Source: Monomorium pharaonis
Taxonomy: Eukaryota > Arthropoda > Insecta > Hymenoptera > Formicidae
Length of the DNA stretch: 64,000 bases
Reading direction: 5' to 3'
NCBI RefSeq assembly: GCF_013373865.1
Contig: NC_050475.1
Coordinates: forward strand, 16,042,358-16,106,357
Shown here: piece by piece, positions 35,319-47,017 of the stretch
How the letters are laid out: every line of letters begins with the position of its first letter
Position numbering within the stretch: the stretch's first letter is position 1
Position numbers and translations under genes: made by a program
Notes under the pieces: generated by a model
The model's input: the letters and a program-made list of their open reading frames with translations, nothing else
The model's database searches: none
What the model was told of the DNA's origin: nothing

Positions 35319-36400
35319 ATATTGCGCCTGAATCGCCGGAGACGTCGAACTTACGCGCTTTGAGCGAGGCTCCGCGAAATCGGAAGGCGGAGAGAACGGC
35401 GCGTTGACGCGCAAACGTCTTCGCGCGAAGGTGACGTCACCGCCTCCTTTCCTCGGTTCGTTTATTTCCGTCTTATTAATTGTCATAGCCGCCGTTCGTT
35501 TTCCCTTCGAGCCGCACGAACGGCTCCCCTAATGAACGGATTCGACGCGGCCCCGCGGGCAATTTTATCGACACGCGTACAAAGGTCGCGAGAGATTTTT
35601 TGCGGAATGTAACTCGCATTATATGCGACACCGCGTTATCTTTATCGTTTGCGTTATCGTGTTTACATCGGGAGCTTGGCACAAACGCATATCGCATTTC
35701 CGCATTTCGTTCCCGAAGTATCTTTAAGATTCTCGGTTTCGTGAAATGAGATATACATAACGATTTGCATCCGAGGATTCCAATTAGGAGTCTTTCCGCA
35801 ATTTATTTCGGTTAAAGAATTTTCGATAATTCTCCGACGCAGTAAAACGTAGACTGAAAGTCCACGTTGGCACCGCAAGTGTCAAAAATACGCTCTGGCC
35901 AACACCAAAATATGTACAAACTGACGCTTGCTTCCTCCCGTATTAAGATTGCCCGTTTATTTTTTCTTGTTGCTCCTACCTTGCTCTTATATTTCACCGC
36001 GCCTCGCCTTCATTCCAACGTCCAGATAATTCATCTCGCTCGCAACGGCCGGATGATTTGCTGGCGCGAAGATTTCGATGCGAGAGTCTGCGGCGTGTTA
36101 CGCAAATTAGTTAACGTGACCGGACGTAACCCCGATGTTATTTATCCCTTACCGGGGGAGGTAGCCTCCGTGGGCTAATTAAGAAAAAAAGCCGGATAAG
36201 GATCGATTCCGTCCGAGAGGCGATCCCGCGCGATCCCGCCTGGGTATTTCAGTCGAGATTATTTCTCGAGGGAGAAAGAAGAGAGGTTCGGGAAAGGGAC
36301 AGGATTAGGGCGAGAGGGGCGAGGCGAGACGTTGCGCGAGAAGACCCACCGCCGGGTTACGGGTCAGCCGCAGTGGAGCATTAATAATCGTTTATAATCT

Positions 36401-37575
36401 TTAAGGCAGGGTGTGGCGAGTGCGTTCACCCTCGTCTTCCTCTTCTTCCTTCTTCTCTTCCGCTTCTTTTTTTCCCCCGTGCTCTTCTCTTCCTTCGCAC
36501 AGTGCAAAGTGTACAAAGTGTAGTAGGAGAAAGATCCGACCTATCTTTATAAATGTTTTAGAAAAATTAAATATGCATTTTCGTGGAAGAAATTCCGAAA
36601 TATTGTAAATATTTTTCTTAAACTTACTTGTACAAATTAAAGGGATAAACCAATTTTTTTGTAAAGAAATTAAATGAAATGTAATTAAAATTTTATACAG
36701 TAATTTATGAGATAACGAGATAACCATTGCAACTTCCGTAAATTTTCGTATAACTATACTTTAATGATTGAAAACAAAATTAATATGCATTTTGAAAAAT
36801 TGATAAAAATCAAAATAAAATGTTTTCTTATTAGAATAATCGGGAGTTTCGCACTTGACAAGTTCTACCAATTTAATGGCCTTAGATTGCGTGAAGTGAT
36901 AATGTTTACTATTATCGGCCGGCAATTCCGTGCCTTTTGCATTTCACGTCCGTTTTCTCGCTAGTAGTAGTTTATGTCCGTAATTGCAAGGTGTGTCGAA
37001 TGCTTAGAAAACACTGTAAGCCCCGCAGCATCGGCGCGCCAGTGGGTATCAATTATTTATGATCGGCTCGGTGCGTTTAGATGTATCGGTTGTTTCGAAA
37101 TTGCGAGGTATCGATTAGAAACGAGAAATTAACACCACGGTCGGGAAAACTCGATATAAATCGGGAGTCACGGATTTCGCGCATCTTATTTTGAGCCTCG
37201 TCACAAACAAACTATACGTCTTTTTCATTACATTCCTATACCAATCGTTAAAAAAAATATAATTTATGTAGAAATAACGTGAACGCGTGTATTCTTTGTT
37301 TATTTTTTTGCTTGACGATTCTTTTTTTCATTCTATTAACGATGTAAATTAATCATTCCGGCGGAAAATTTATAGCTTTTTTGTGTGTCGACACTTAATA
37401 AAGGTACCTTTCTTAAAACGTTACACTCGATTTCGCGAGACTTTGCACAGATCTTAAAGTGATTTTATTCGTGATTACTTTTATGTCCGGCAACAAAGTT
37501 AATTCTCGCCGAATTGTGGGATGGGCAACCATCGAAAAATTCGCTGCGGTAGGCGATAAGGCAATTTTTTTTCGT
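36401..37575 (+). other. Putative intron, AT-rich
   Basis: A CTTCTT/CTCTTC-rich tract at 36,430-36,500 is followed by AT-rich DNA with no gene or clear repeat. Confidence 0.45.
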
Positions 37576-37650
37576 GCGTTATTAACGACGGTGATAAATA
37601 TGCGCGAGTGGCATCTCCGTTCTTTTCAAGAGTGCGACGAATCGGCGATC
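37576..37650. repeat. Local duplicate copy 1: CGTTATTAACG-CGGTGATAAATA module
   Basis: GCGTTATTAACGACGGTGAT followed by AAATATGCGCG, then TTTTCAAGAGTGCGACGAATCG about 20 bp further on. The same words in the same order recur at 38,150-38,260. Confidence 0.6.
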
Positions 37651-38149
37651 GGGTTCTCGACATGCCGCGCCGGCATGAAAAAAGCGTCTCCGAAAAACCT
37701 GTTTTATTATCGGCCGCGCGCGAATCCACGTTATTTTGTGTGAAAATTGTTGGCTATCTCGCGAATACATTATAATAGTATATATTAGCATTATTGTTTT
37801 TTATTAAAAATAGTTTGTATTTAGTCGCAAGTTATTTTACGTATACAATATATATACTTTTAGAATTAAATGATAGCATCACAGCCAGACATCGAATAAT
37901 TGGTTATCGAAGCTTCAATCTAAAAAATTTAGATAAAGAACTCTCTCATTAATGTTTTCATTTATTATCACGTTTTAAAGAGAAAACTCTGAAAATAAAT
38001 ATATCTGTATTAAATAATGTAAAGCTCTGAAATTTTCTAAATTAAATGATTAATTTTTACTTTAATGGAATGTGAAAAAGAGGAAAAGGGCGCGCTCGTA
38101 GATTTCTCATGAAATCGTAACTTCCGACTGTTCCGGACCGTATAGCGCG

Positions 38150-38260
38150 GCGTTATTAACGGCGGTGATAAATACGCGCGCTTTTGATTCTCGGGACGTC
38201 GGATCTCTCTTTCTCTTCCCGGCGTTCCTTTTCTTTTCTCAAGAGCGACGAATCGACAAG
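38150..38260. repeat. Local duplicate copy 2: CGTTATTAACG-CGGTGATAAATA module
   Basis: GCGTTATTAACGGCGGTGAT followed by AAATACGCGCG, then a T/C-rich insertion, then TTTCTCAAGAGCGACGAATCG. About 90% identity is seen over the two blocks, which are separated by a longer spacer than in copy 1. Confidence 0.6.
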
Positions 38261-41200
38261 AGGCAGCCCTCTCGGGAACCCGTTCCTCCGACACGCGTTG
38301 CGATTCGGTTGTCCCGGTTGAAAATCGGTCGTCGGCCTTCCTCCCCTCTGAATGACCTACCATTGCCACACGGTCATCTCGCCGTCGCCGCCACCTGCAG
38401 CGAGGAATCAGCATATTTAGCATCCGGTCGAATTTAATAGACGCGCGGTGCATCGCGCGCCCGCGTTTGCGAGACGCATTAATAACGTCGCGGTGCATAA
38501 TGCACGTGCCAGGACGGTGTGTCTAGAAGCGCCGCTATCGAAACTCGATACGAGACACACCATTTACATATTAGTGAGAGTTGTCGGGACGTCGAGACGA
38601 TGCTGTAACAATTATGATATGCATCACTATAACGAGAGACTGTTACTTAGTTACAATTAATTCACGTTAGTCTTTAGTCATATGCAAGTTAAATTAATAT
38701 CTTGTGTACATAATAGAAAAAAAAAATTTACTTCAGTTTAACTTCTTAAAGATAACCTTAAGTTTAATTCGGAGGATCAATCTCGCAAGTATACGTTCGC
38801 TTTGCATTGTTGGATAAGATTCTTTTTGGTTTCCGTCTGTAAATTATTGAAATTTGCAATATATTATGAATTCTAATTACATAGAATTTATCCCGGGATT
38901 TATATCGAACTTGGAAAATCTTATTCAATCGTGAGTGAGCGGACAATGAGATCGTTAAAGTATAAATTTAGACATAGAATATTTTAAGATTGCGCATAAA
39001 TATTTTAAAATTGAATTCTACTATGGATTTAATATCGGGATTGATTTTATAGGATCATATGATCTAGTAAGCTTGAAACGAATTTCATCACATTAACGCG
39101 CGTTTCATTAATACTGAAATGTTATATTTCGACGATGTTATGCAAAAGTGAGAAAATTCCCACGTTTATCGATTCGAATATAGCCGCGCTTAGGTACACG
39201 GCACGCCGTGAACATATTTTTCACGTAAAGCGTATTAAAAGCAGTACCGGGTATAAGATTCTTTTGAGGGAAGTGAAAAATGAAACGATTCCGTGGCACG
39301 ATTCATCACCCGCGCCGGTTGCAGTCTTCGAGAAAGTGATGCATGTCTGTTGTCGGGGACGATATGCCGAATATCATTTATCCCGTAGCATGAATGCGCC
39401 CGCGATATATTCAAGCACCATGCATGCTTGACACGAAAGGATCGTGCCGATATAACTCGTGTATCTCGCGAAGATTGTAGAGAGTAGAGAATAGCGAAAT
39501 TTATATTACCGAGAGAAAAATCTACGATGAAATGCGAGGAAGAAGGAGAAAGGGAGAGCTTGAAAAGTATATCACAAAGTTAAAGTTGTACTGTAATCAC
39601 ATGAGTACGAAATGTTGTCACATTCAATAGAAATGCATTTTTTGTAAAGTGCTCGATCACGTGCGTTTAAGAAATATGTACAAGCTAATAATTTTTAATA
39701 TGCTGTCGAGGTGGCTGGGGTTTTTTTTTTTTTTCGTTAACGACCACTAAAATTTGGAAAATTAACGTAAACTCTTTGGGTCATAGTTAATGTTTTAACG
39801 CGGGATCGCAGTGGTTTTTGGCACAGAGGCGCCATTCCGATTTCAGCCGTCACAGCCGGATCCAACGTTATATGGAGATCCTTTATCATTCTTTTTATTG
39901 GCCATGTAATTCTGTAATGTACAATGTTTAATGTGTGCACGGCCGCGGGCGAGTCAACGGGCCGCACCGCACTTTGTTCGGACAAATTATTCTCGTTACG
40001 TTGGAAAACTGCCGGGCGTGGACGCCTGCCGGAAAAGAACGAAAAATTTATAGTTGATATAAAATATTAATGTTATCGTGCTCAATGCGCGGTTTATTTT
40101 TAGCTGGCATAAGAGAATAAACGGTGGAAAGGAAGGTGTATTAGTCATACACTTTTCACTTTTTTGAAAAATGTGTTTTCAAATATATGTACAAATAAAC
40201 TTCTCCACAGTAAATAATATCTTGAATTTTACATATTTTCTTAATAGTTAAGTGTTAAGTATTATGATTATGATTTTATTATTAATTTATATTATTATTC
40301 GGTTCAATACGATCACTTCAACTCAGTTCAACAAGATACGATCACATTACTTAATTTCGGGTTGCATTTGCCTCAGAAAATTAACTTACCCATTCTTATC
40401 ACGTTTCTAATAGAGAAGAGAGAAAAAGAGAGAAAGAGAGAGAGAGAGAAGATGTGTGACACATTAAGGCCTTTCTTGATTACGTCGTAAGATTGTAACA
40501 TTCGTGGTGTAACGCCCACACGAGCATAAGTCGCCGGTTAATTGTCCAAACGGATTTAAAGACTGTGCCCGAAATAAATGAACACCGTCCGCGGAGGTGT
40601 GTCCAAGTTGTGTATGGGCGTCGCGAATTGTATTTTTTAGTCTCGTTACGTACACGCCATTAAGCATCACGAAATATACGCAGGGGGACATTTATTTATA
40701 CTCAGCGTTTTCGAGTGTTGCGCGTGGGCTTTAATTATACGAGCTTTCGTTTACGCATGCGAAACTTTATATTCTATATTCCGCGGATATCAAGCTGCAT
40801 GTGAAACGGGAAGAGTCGTGGAATTTGTTAATTCGGAAACTATTTTTGAACAATCCGAAACAAAAATTGCGGCAACATTGCAAATCCAGGTATGTACAAG
40901 AATTGTTTATGCGTGTAATTCAGTTTTCTGCGTAAAAATAACAGCAAAATGCGTCCAACTTTAACACGTTTAAATATGTAAATTTGTGTTTTTATATAGT
41001 ATGTTACCTTTTTTTTACGCGGAAAACTAAATTTCACACATACGTACACTTGGATCTAGAGTAAAGTCGATTTGTGAAGTAAGTGTGAAGTCTAGAGTGA
41101 AGTAGCTTTGCGTGCGAGAGCAATTAATAAAGATTAGTTCGCGTAATCGGCTAGTAAAGTCACCGTCTCAACACGTATTACGACGAAAAAAAAAATCGCA

Positions 41201-44200
41201 AAATTGCCAACGAATTGATAATCGCTCTCTCGCCGGTGACGTAATGAGATCTTATCGTCGGATAATGTGTGCCCGGAGGGGCTGCTCTGCTTGACGCCGA
41301 TGCATACTTATATGCCAGCGAGACGTTAAAACGAACTCAATTACGCAGGTGGAGGCGCAATGTTCTCTTTCTTATCGATTGCTAATGATTACGTGTCGTG
41401 ATCATTAAACTAATGTCTTGCTTAAGATACGTAGCAGAGTGTCAGCTTGCCACGCGAAATATCTGTCGCGTTCTCTTCCGGTCCTAGCTTTTTAAATATA
41501 GCAAGCAATTTGACAGAAATTGATGAATGCTATTAATAAATGTATTTATAAAGAAAGATTTACATAATGCGATTTTTTACGTCCGTTACTTGATAATTAA
41601 AACTATTTAAATAAATGCAGTTTATTTAAAAAAAAGTACCGTTCTAATAATTAGAATTGAGAATTTAGAAATTAATTTATTTATTCATCTATTTGAAAAA
41701 AATCACGATATATTATACGGTTTGAATAAAAAGTAATCAATAAAAAAATAGATTATATTTGAAAAAAACTACGAGTTGTGACACATGCTCTAATGTTACT
41801 ACATAACAATAACGATCGGAAATAGTTTCATAACAATGACGTCGGTATACTGACGGTTCGCATTTTCTATAGCCGAGCGGAGCAACTCTTTTTCCGCAAG
41901 TGCCATAAAACATTGATCACTGAGAAATATTCCACGTGCTGTACAGTGCAGCGGAGACCGCGAACTATTAACAGCGGAACTTTACGGAATATCGTAACAC
42001 ACGCGTTTCCGGCGTCTTCGCGATCGTAAAGGCAAGCGCGAGATACTTTCGTTAAACGTAAACGCAATTCTATCCGCTTTTTACGTTTGCAAATTTCAGA
42101 TTGCTTGAAGGTCGCTTTTGCGGAATCGGCACATCTTTTTTTTAATTCTTTTCTAACATTGTTAAATTGTACATTTATTTTTTTTTCTCTCACAATTAGA
42201 GAATAGAATCTCTTTTTATTTGTCTTAATTCGTTCTCATTTTTTAAACTGATAAATCAATACCAAATTATTTGCGCACTACGATAGCTCCACAATTAATT
42301 TAGAGAGTTTTTTGCTACAACAATGTACATGATTTTATAATACATTAATTCACATCGTATAATATGTGATTTGCTCGCATTTTGGTACGTTTGGTGCATA
42401 ACATTTTGATGGCGAGTTCGTGTGCGGTCCAATACCTAACGCTACATATGGAAGACTCGATTATCGGTATCGCATAAGCGCGATCGATTTTTCGATGGTC
42501 TCATTTAACGGGCGTGAACACGCGCGCTTTCTGATTTACGACTCTCTCGAATAATAAGTGACCGCGTTCGTTGAAATCATTACTTGCGTGAAGTGAAATT
42601 GCGCAAAAAAATCGTTTATTTTGAAATTATTTAATTAGGAATTTCTCTTTTCAGAAACGATCGATTTAAATATGAAGGAATTATTATATAGTAAGCGCAT
42701 GATTATTACGATTTATATATATTAAATTATATATTGAAGAATCTTTTTAGGGTAAAATGTGAATATTATTCGTATTTAATTTTAAAATAATATGGTGAAA
42801 ATTATTAAGTCAATTAACGAAAGAAATTAATGATGTAACGACAAATTATTGTACTGAAGAAATCTAGAATTTGTGACAATTTGTTCCGTGTTAAAGTTTC
42901 ACTTTTCTGTAAGACACAATGATTATCTTGCCTTGGAATAATAATAATAATAATAATAAATTTGCGTGCGGCTCGTCAACGATTGGTTTTGTCGGTACTG
43001 AAACTCGAGTGAAAATAACTCGCGATTAACTCAATAATAGCCTTCCGCACGTAAAACGTCGTGAGCGTCGCATTCGCTAACCGAAGTACCGGAGAATGAA
43101 ACGACAAAGAATTCGTCCGAATTTTATGGCACGGGCCAGAAACGCGCGAACAACTTCTTCTCTCCCTCTACCCACGCTGCCGGAACAAAATGGCGCTCTT
43201 TTAATTTACGAATCGTTAACGTCATCCGGGCCAGCACTAAAGCCGACGAAAGGCCGTGACCGCGGCGAGACGGAAGGTTTAAGGCCGGTGTAAATTTCGC
43301 TGGTGTTAAAGAGGTGCCAAATTTTTTAAATCACCTGGTCGAGCGATCCGCTTTCACGGTAATGCAAGGGCGTATCTTTGTATTGGACGTACTCTTTGGT
43401 AGTTTCGCGTCGATTTGCACCGTTGTGCAGAATCCGTGGCAATGTACACTCGGGTCTCGAGGATACGCGATTATTATTACAGCATCCGGAGAATGGAACC
43501 ACTTTTTTAAATTAACGGCCTTTTTCATATAGGATTGCGCCGCACAGACGAGAAAATGGGACGGATTACACGTTTCAGGGAACAGCAGATTCATTATGTA
43601 GAGTGTTCCAAATCTCGGCCATTTCCTTCTTTCCAGATTCCCAGACGAGTTCGAGAGAGGTTTTCTCTAAACGCAGATTAAGTTTCTCCCATATTTGTTA
43701 ATGTTTTTTTTATGGTAAAAATATAATAGTTTTCTAAACAATTTTTTAATTAAATTTTGTTTCTAGATCTAGAATTTATAGATCTTAAAATTTGAATCCA
43801 AAAATTTATAGTTGAGATTCAACATGTTTGGACTCTACTCGTTAATATGAAAAAAATCAATGACGCATGCTTAATAAGAAATTATTATTATAAAAATTAT
43901 TATATAGACTAATTGTTACAGTTACATGTCAGAAAACATTAAAATAGAATAACTTATTTTAGAGACCTATCTTAATAAGATTTAAATTGTTTATTATTGT
44001 TAAAAGTAGCAAGATTTTTTTATTAATAATATTAATTTTAAATTTAAATGGTAGATAACGGATTACGCGTTTAACGCAATGAAAATTTTAATATTTTTAT
44101 GAGCATGATTTCGCGATGATTAAAAAAAACTGGTTTTAAAGGAGTTAATGCCATGAGTTTAGTTCATCTTCGAGCGAGCTCGCAAAGTGGGTGAGCAACG

Positions 44201-44350
44201 AGCGATACGCTCGGCCAACATTGATTTCAGTTACTTTGCCTGTGAATTTTGAGTGAAGGAGATTCACGAGCTTTTTACGACTCGCTCGCTGCGCGGGGCT
44301 GAGTCACTTCGGGATGCATGTTCTGGTGGCCGTTTCAGAGGCCGTAAGTA
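38261..44350 (+). other. Putative intron: mixed AT-rich and CpG-rich DNA
   Basis: CpG-richer patches lie at 38,280-38,560, 39,120-39,450, 40,480-40,620, 41,860-42,080 and 43,000-43,640. (GA)n lies at 40,414-40,450 and (AAT)n at 42,943-42,960. 43,680-44,130 is AT-rich. No gene is recognised. A minus-strand frame of 108 codons at 41,867-42,193 has no known match. Confidence 0.4.
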
Positions 44351-44411
44351 CCCACATTACCAACGAATATTGCCGATAAATAATGCGTCCCACTTCCTCG
44401 TAAAATCGAAC
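44351..44411. repeat. Local duplicate copy 1: CGAATAT-GATAAATA-CTTCCTCG module
   Basis: AACGAATATTGCCGATAAAT, then AATGCG, then CCACTTCCTCGTAAAATCGAAC (split here only for length). The same blocks recur in order at 45,222-45,282. Confidence 0.65.
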
Positions 44412-45221
44412 GTATATGCACTCGCGCGAGTTCTTCACGGGTGAGCTTGGGGATGTCTATTTCCACATTGTAACCCACCCGAGCGGTCCCGCGATAAAAT
44501 TATTTGTCGCTGTTTCTGAATTGCCTTGATCCGTTTATTACACTCAATATGATCGTCCGTGGCTGATTTCGAGTCACCGCAAAGTGCTCGTGATTATTTT
44601 ATTGATTTTATCATGCAGAGGTATACTGCTGATAAATCTCGACTTGCACCGATTGGATTTATAGCGCACTATACGTTTTATATTAAGATTTTTAATGATA
44701 AAATTTTATTTTATTAAAATTGTATCTCGTATCAGTGCAGAACAAAATTCATGAGAACTTTCTTTTTTTTTTTAAGTCAGTTAAAAATTAAACCAATAAT
44801 TGTTATCGACACGGATATACATTATCTATATATAGTAAACTCTCAAGATATCTGCAAGATGTATTTATCTTTATAAATAATACTTAAAAAAAAAATGTTA
44901 TTTTCTTAAAGAAAATCTCATTATCTCAAGTCACAGAACATTCAAGTGCACTCTTGTATTTCGAAGTCACGAAATGACATAACTTCTCGTTTCCAAGCAT
45001 TGATATGACAATCGAGTGTGAATCATAACGAGTGACCACACCTAAGTAGGCGACGTGTGGAAATCGCGTAAAATCGCAATGGGGGAACGTATTCAGTCGT
45101 CTAAATCGCGTTATTTGAATGCTCGACGTTGTCGGCACACGAGGCTGTATCGATCGTGACTCACAATGCTACTGAGTTAATAGAATCACTTTTCGCGCCG
45201 GCGAGTCAGTTAGTGGCCATA

Positions 45222-45282
45222 TCGCCAGCGAATATCGGCGATAAATGACGCGCCTACGGACCACTTCCTCGTAAAATCGAAC
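45222..45282. repeat. Local duplicate copy 2: CGAATAT-GATAAATG-CTTCCTCG module
   Basis: AGCGAATATCGGCGATAAAT, then GACGCG, then ACCACTTCCTCGTAAAATCG. The last block is identical to copy 1 over 20 bp. Weaker similarity continues downstream (GGGATGTCTATTTCCA against GGGTCTACATCTATTTTCA). Confidence 0.65.
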
Positions 45283-45689
45283 TGTCGGGGTCTACATCTA
45301 TTTTCAGATTGCCACCGCGCCTTCCTTCGTGTCCACCGCGTAAAACCTGTTCGACATCGCGTTTCGTTTCACGCGCCATTCGATACACCCGGTTCTGCCA
45401 GCTTATCGACAATATGTCTCGCCAAAGCGCCATTTCTGATAACGGTTCGGTGAAGAAATTGCAAAGAAAATCGCGCTGCGCATTTTACCTTTGCGAAATT
45501 CATATTATTTTTACTTGTTCCAGCTGTTTTTCTTCACTTTTTTTTTTAAATCTCATCTATTTTTTTTTTTTTTTTTTTTTTTTGAGATAAAGCTTCGCGA
45601 AGTTGTTTTTCCGTGTCATCTCTTTTCCTGCATGTTATGTAGGAAACTAATCTTTAATCTTTGATCACTCTTAGTACTAACAGTCGCAG

Positions 45690-45756
45690 AAATGGCTCGT
45701 CGGGTCTGTTGAAACGCTTCAAACGGTGGCACATGACGTCCGTTTGTTGCTCGACG
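45690..45756 (+). other. Possible short cryptic exon (67 nt)
   Basis: It is preceded by TACTAACAGTCGCAG (a branch-point-like TACTAAC very close to an AG) and followed by GTAAGTTT at 45,757. One frame is open across it (ending MTSVCCST). The TACTAAC is only about 10 bp from the AG, too close for a normal branch point, and the pyrimidine tract is weak. It is therefore probably a chance arrangement. Confidence 0.12.
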
Positions 45757-46979
45757 GTAAGTTTACTTTCCGCGGTCGTTACACCACTTACTCGATCGAG
45801 CACTTTAGATTATGTTAGAACTATTGGTTCAACACATTTTATTAGTTCACTCACCTGTACCCTATCACATATACCCTCTTTCGTGCATGTTATTTAAAAC
45901 GACCCGCGATAGTGAATACGATGGCCTTTCTCAACGGTTGCACCCGCATTTATTATACGCGCGTTTTAATAGCCTCGTTTTTATTACGCGTTCTCCACGC
46001 GTATCTCTACGCAAACCTCATTGCTTCATTACTACGTAAGAACTCTTTGTAGATTATACAAACTTTGACCCTTCAGTTATTTTTAGATGAAATATAAATA
46101 TTTTCCGACTCTCCTTAAAATTGTGTTATTCTACAGTATTAAAATGTGAGTGTCTTTTAAGAAAACAAAAGCCACATAAATGAGCGATTAACGTATAATA
46201 ATTTGTCACGGCATTACATTTTTTTAAAGTAGCAATTACATCGTTGGAATATCTCCAGCATTTTATTCGATATATTCCGATAAGAAAGCCATCGATCTTC
46301 CGCCAGGAAAAGTTTCGCGTCGCGAATCGTCGAGCCTCTGCCATGCTCGAATATGGTCGCGCGGATCAGTCGTGCGTGTGTGTTTTATAAAAATGCAGAA
46401 TCCTGTCTTAAACACGCGCCGTATGCTTCCGTTACCGTTACAGGAATCTCGATAAATAATCGTCGTGTCGACGTCAATTTACGCGGTCGGCGCGGCCGGT
46501 CGAGCTATCGTAAGAAGCGATTTTATTGGCACCGCCGTCATTCGTCACTGCCCGTCCATCTTCCGGAGACATATATGTCGAGGAACGTTAACTTGAATGT
46601 TAACAGAACATCAATCGTGTGTCTCATTGCCGCACCGTTATTAATCTCGCGATGCAGGTCGTGTAACCGTTGTCCAGACTTATGTTATTAACGAATGCTA
46701 ATCGTAGTAGCACGGGGTAGACACAAGCAATTTGTGTTATTTACGTTGCATGCAGTTTCCGAACGTCTTTGTTTTAATATGAACTTGAAAATATTGCAAT
46801 TAGCAACTGAATTACGCTGTCACTGGAGTTTTATTGGTTTTCTTAGTTTCTTGGTATATTTAACTTTCGTTCAGTTTATTTCAACATTTAAACGCGTATC
46901 GAGTGAAAAAGCAGTATGATGTAGCGACATGGTGAGAAACATTAAATTACTCTGTGCGAAACAACGACGACTATAAATG

Positions 46980-47013
<34 letters not shown>
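46980..47013. repeat. (TC)n microsatellite
   Basis: About 15 TC units with one TTTC interruption. Confidence 0.9.

Positions 47014-47017
<4 letters not shown>

Larger units (their letters stand above)
34440..36400. promoter_or_regulatory. About 2-kb CpG-rich block with duplicated modules
   Basis: This is the longest CpG-rich block in the putative intron. It contains a (GCGCC)n run at 34,751-34,778, (CT)n at about 35,053-35,072 and (GTC)n at 35,195-35,227. It also contains two copies of a module of about 70 bp (34,781-34,850 and 35,251-35,318) with octamer-like ATTTGCATAATT and a GATA-type TTATCTTTA. No credible coding frame was found. It could be an enhancer cluster or an internal promoter. 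Confidence 0.3.
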
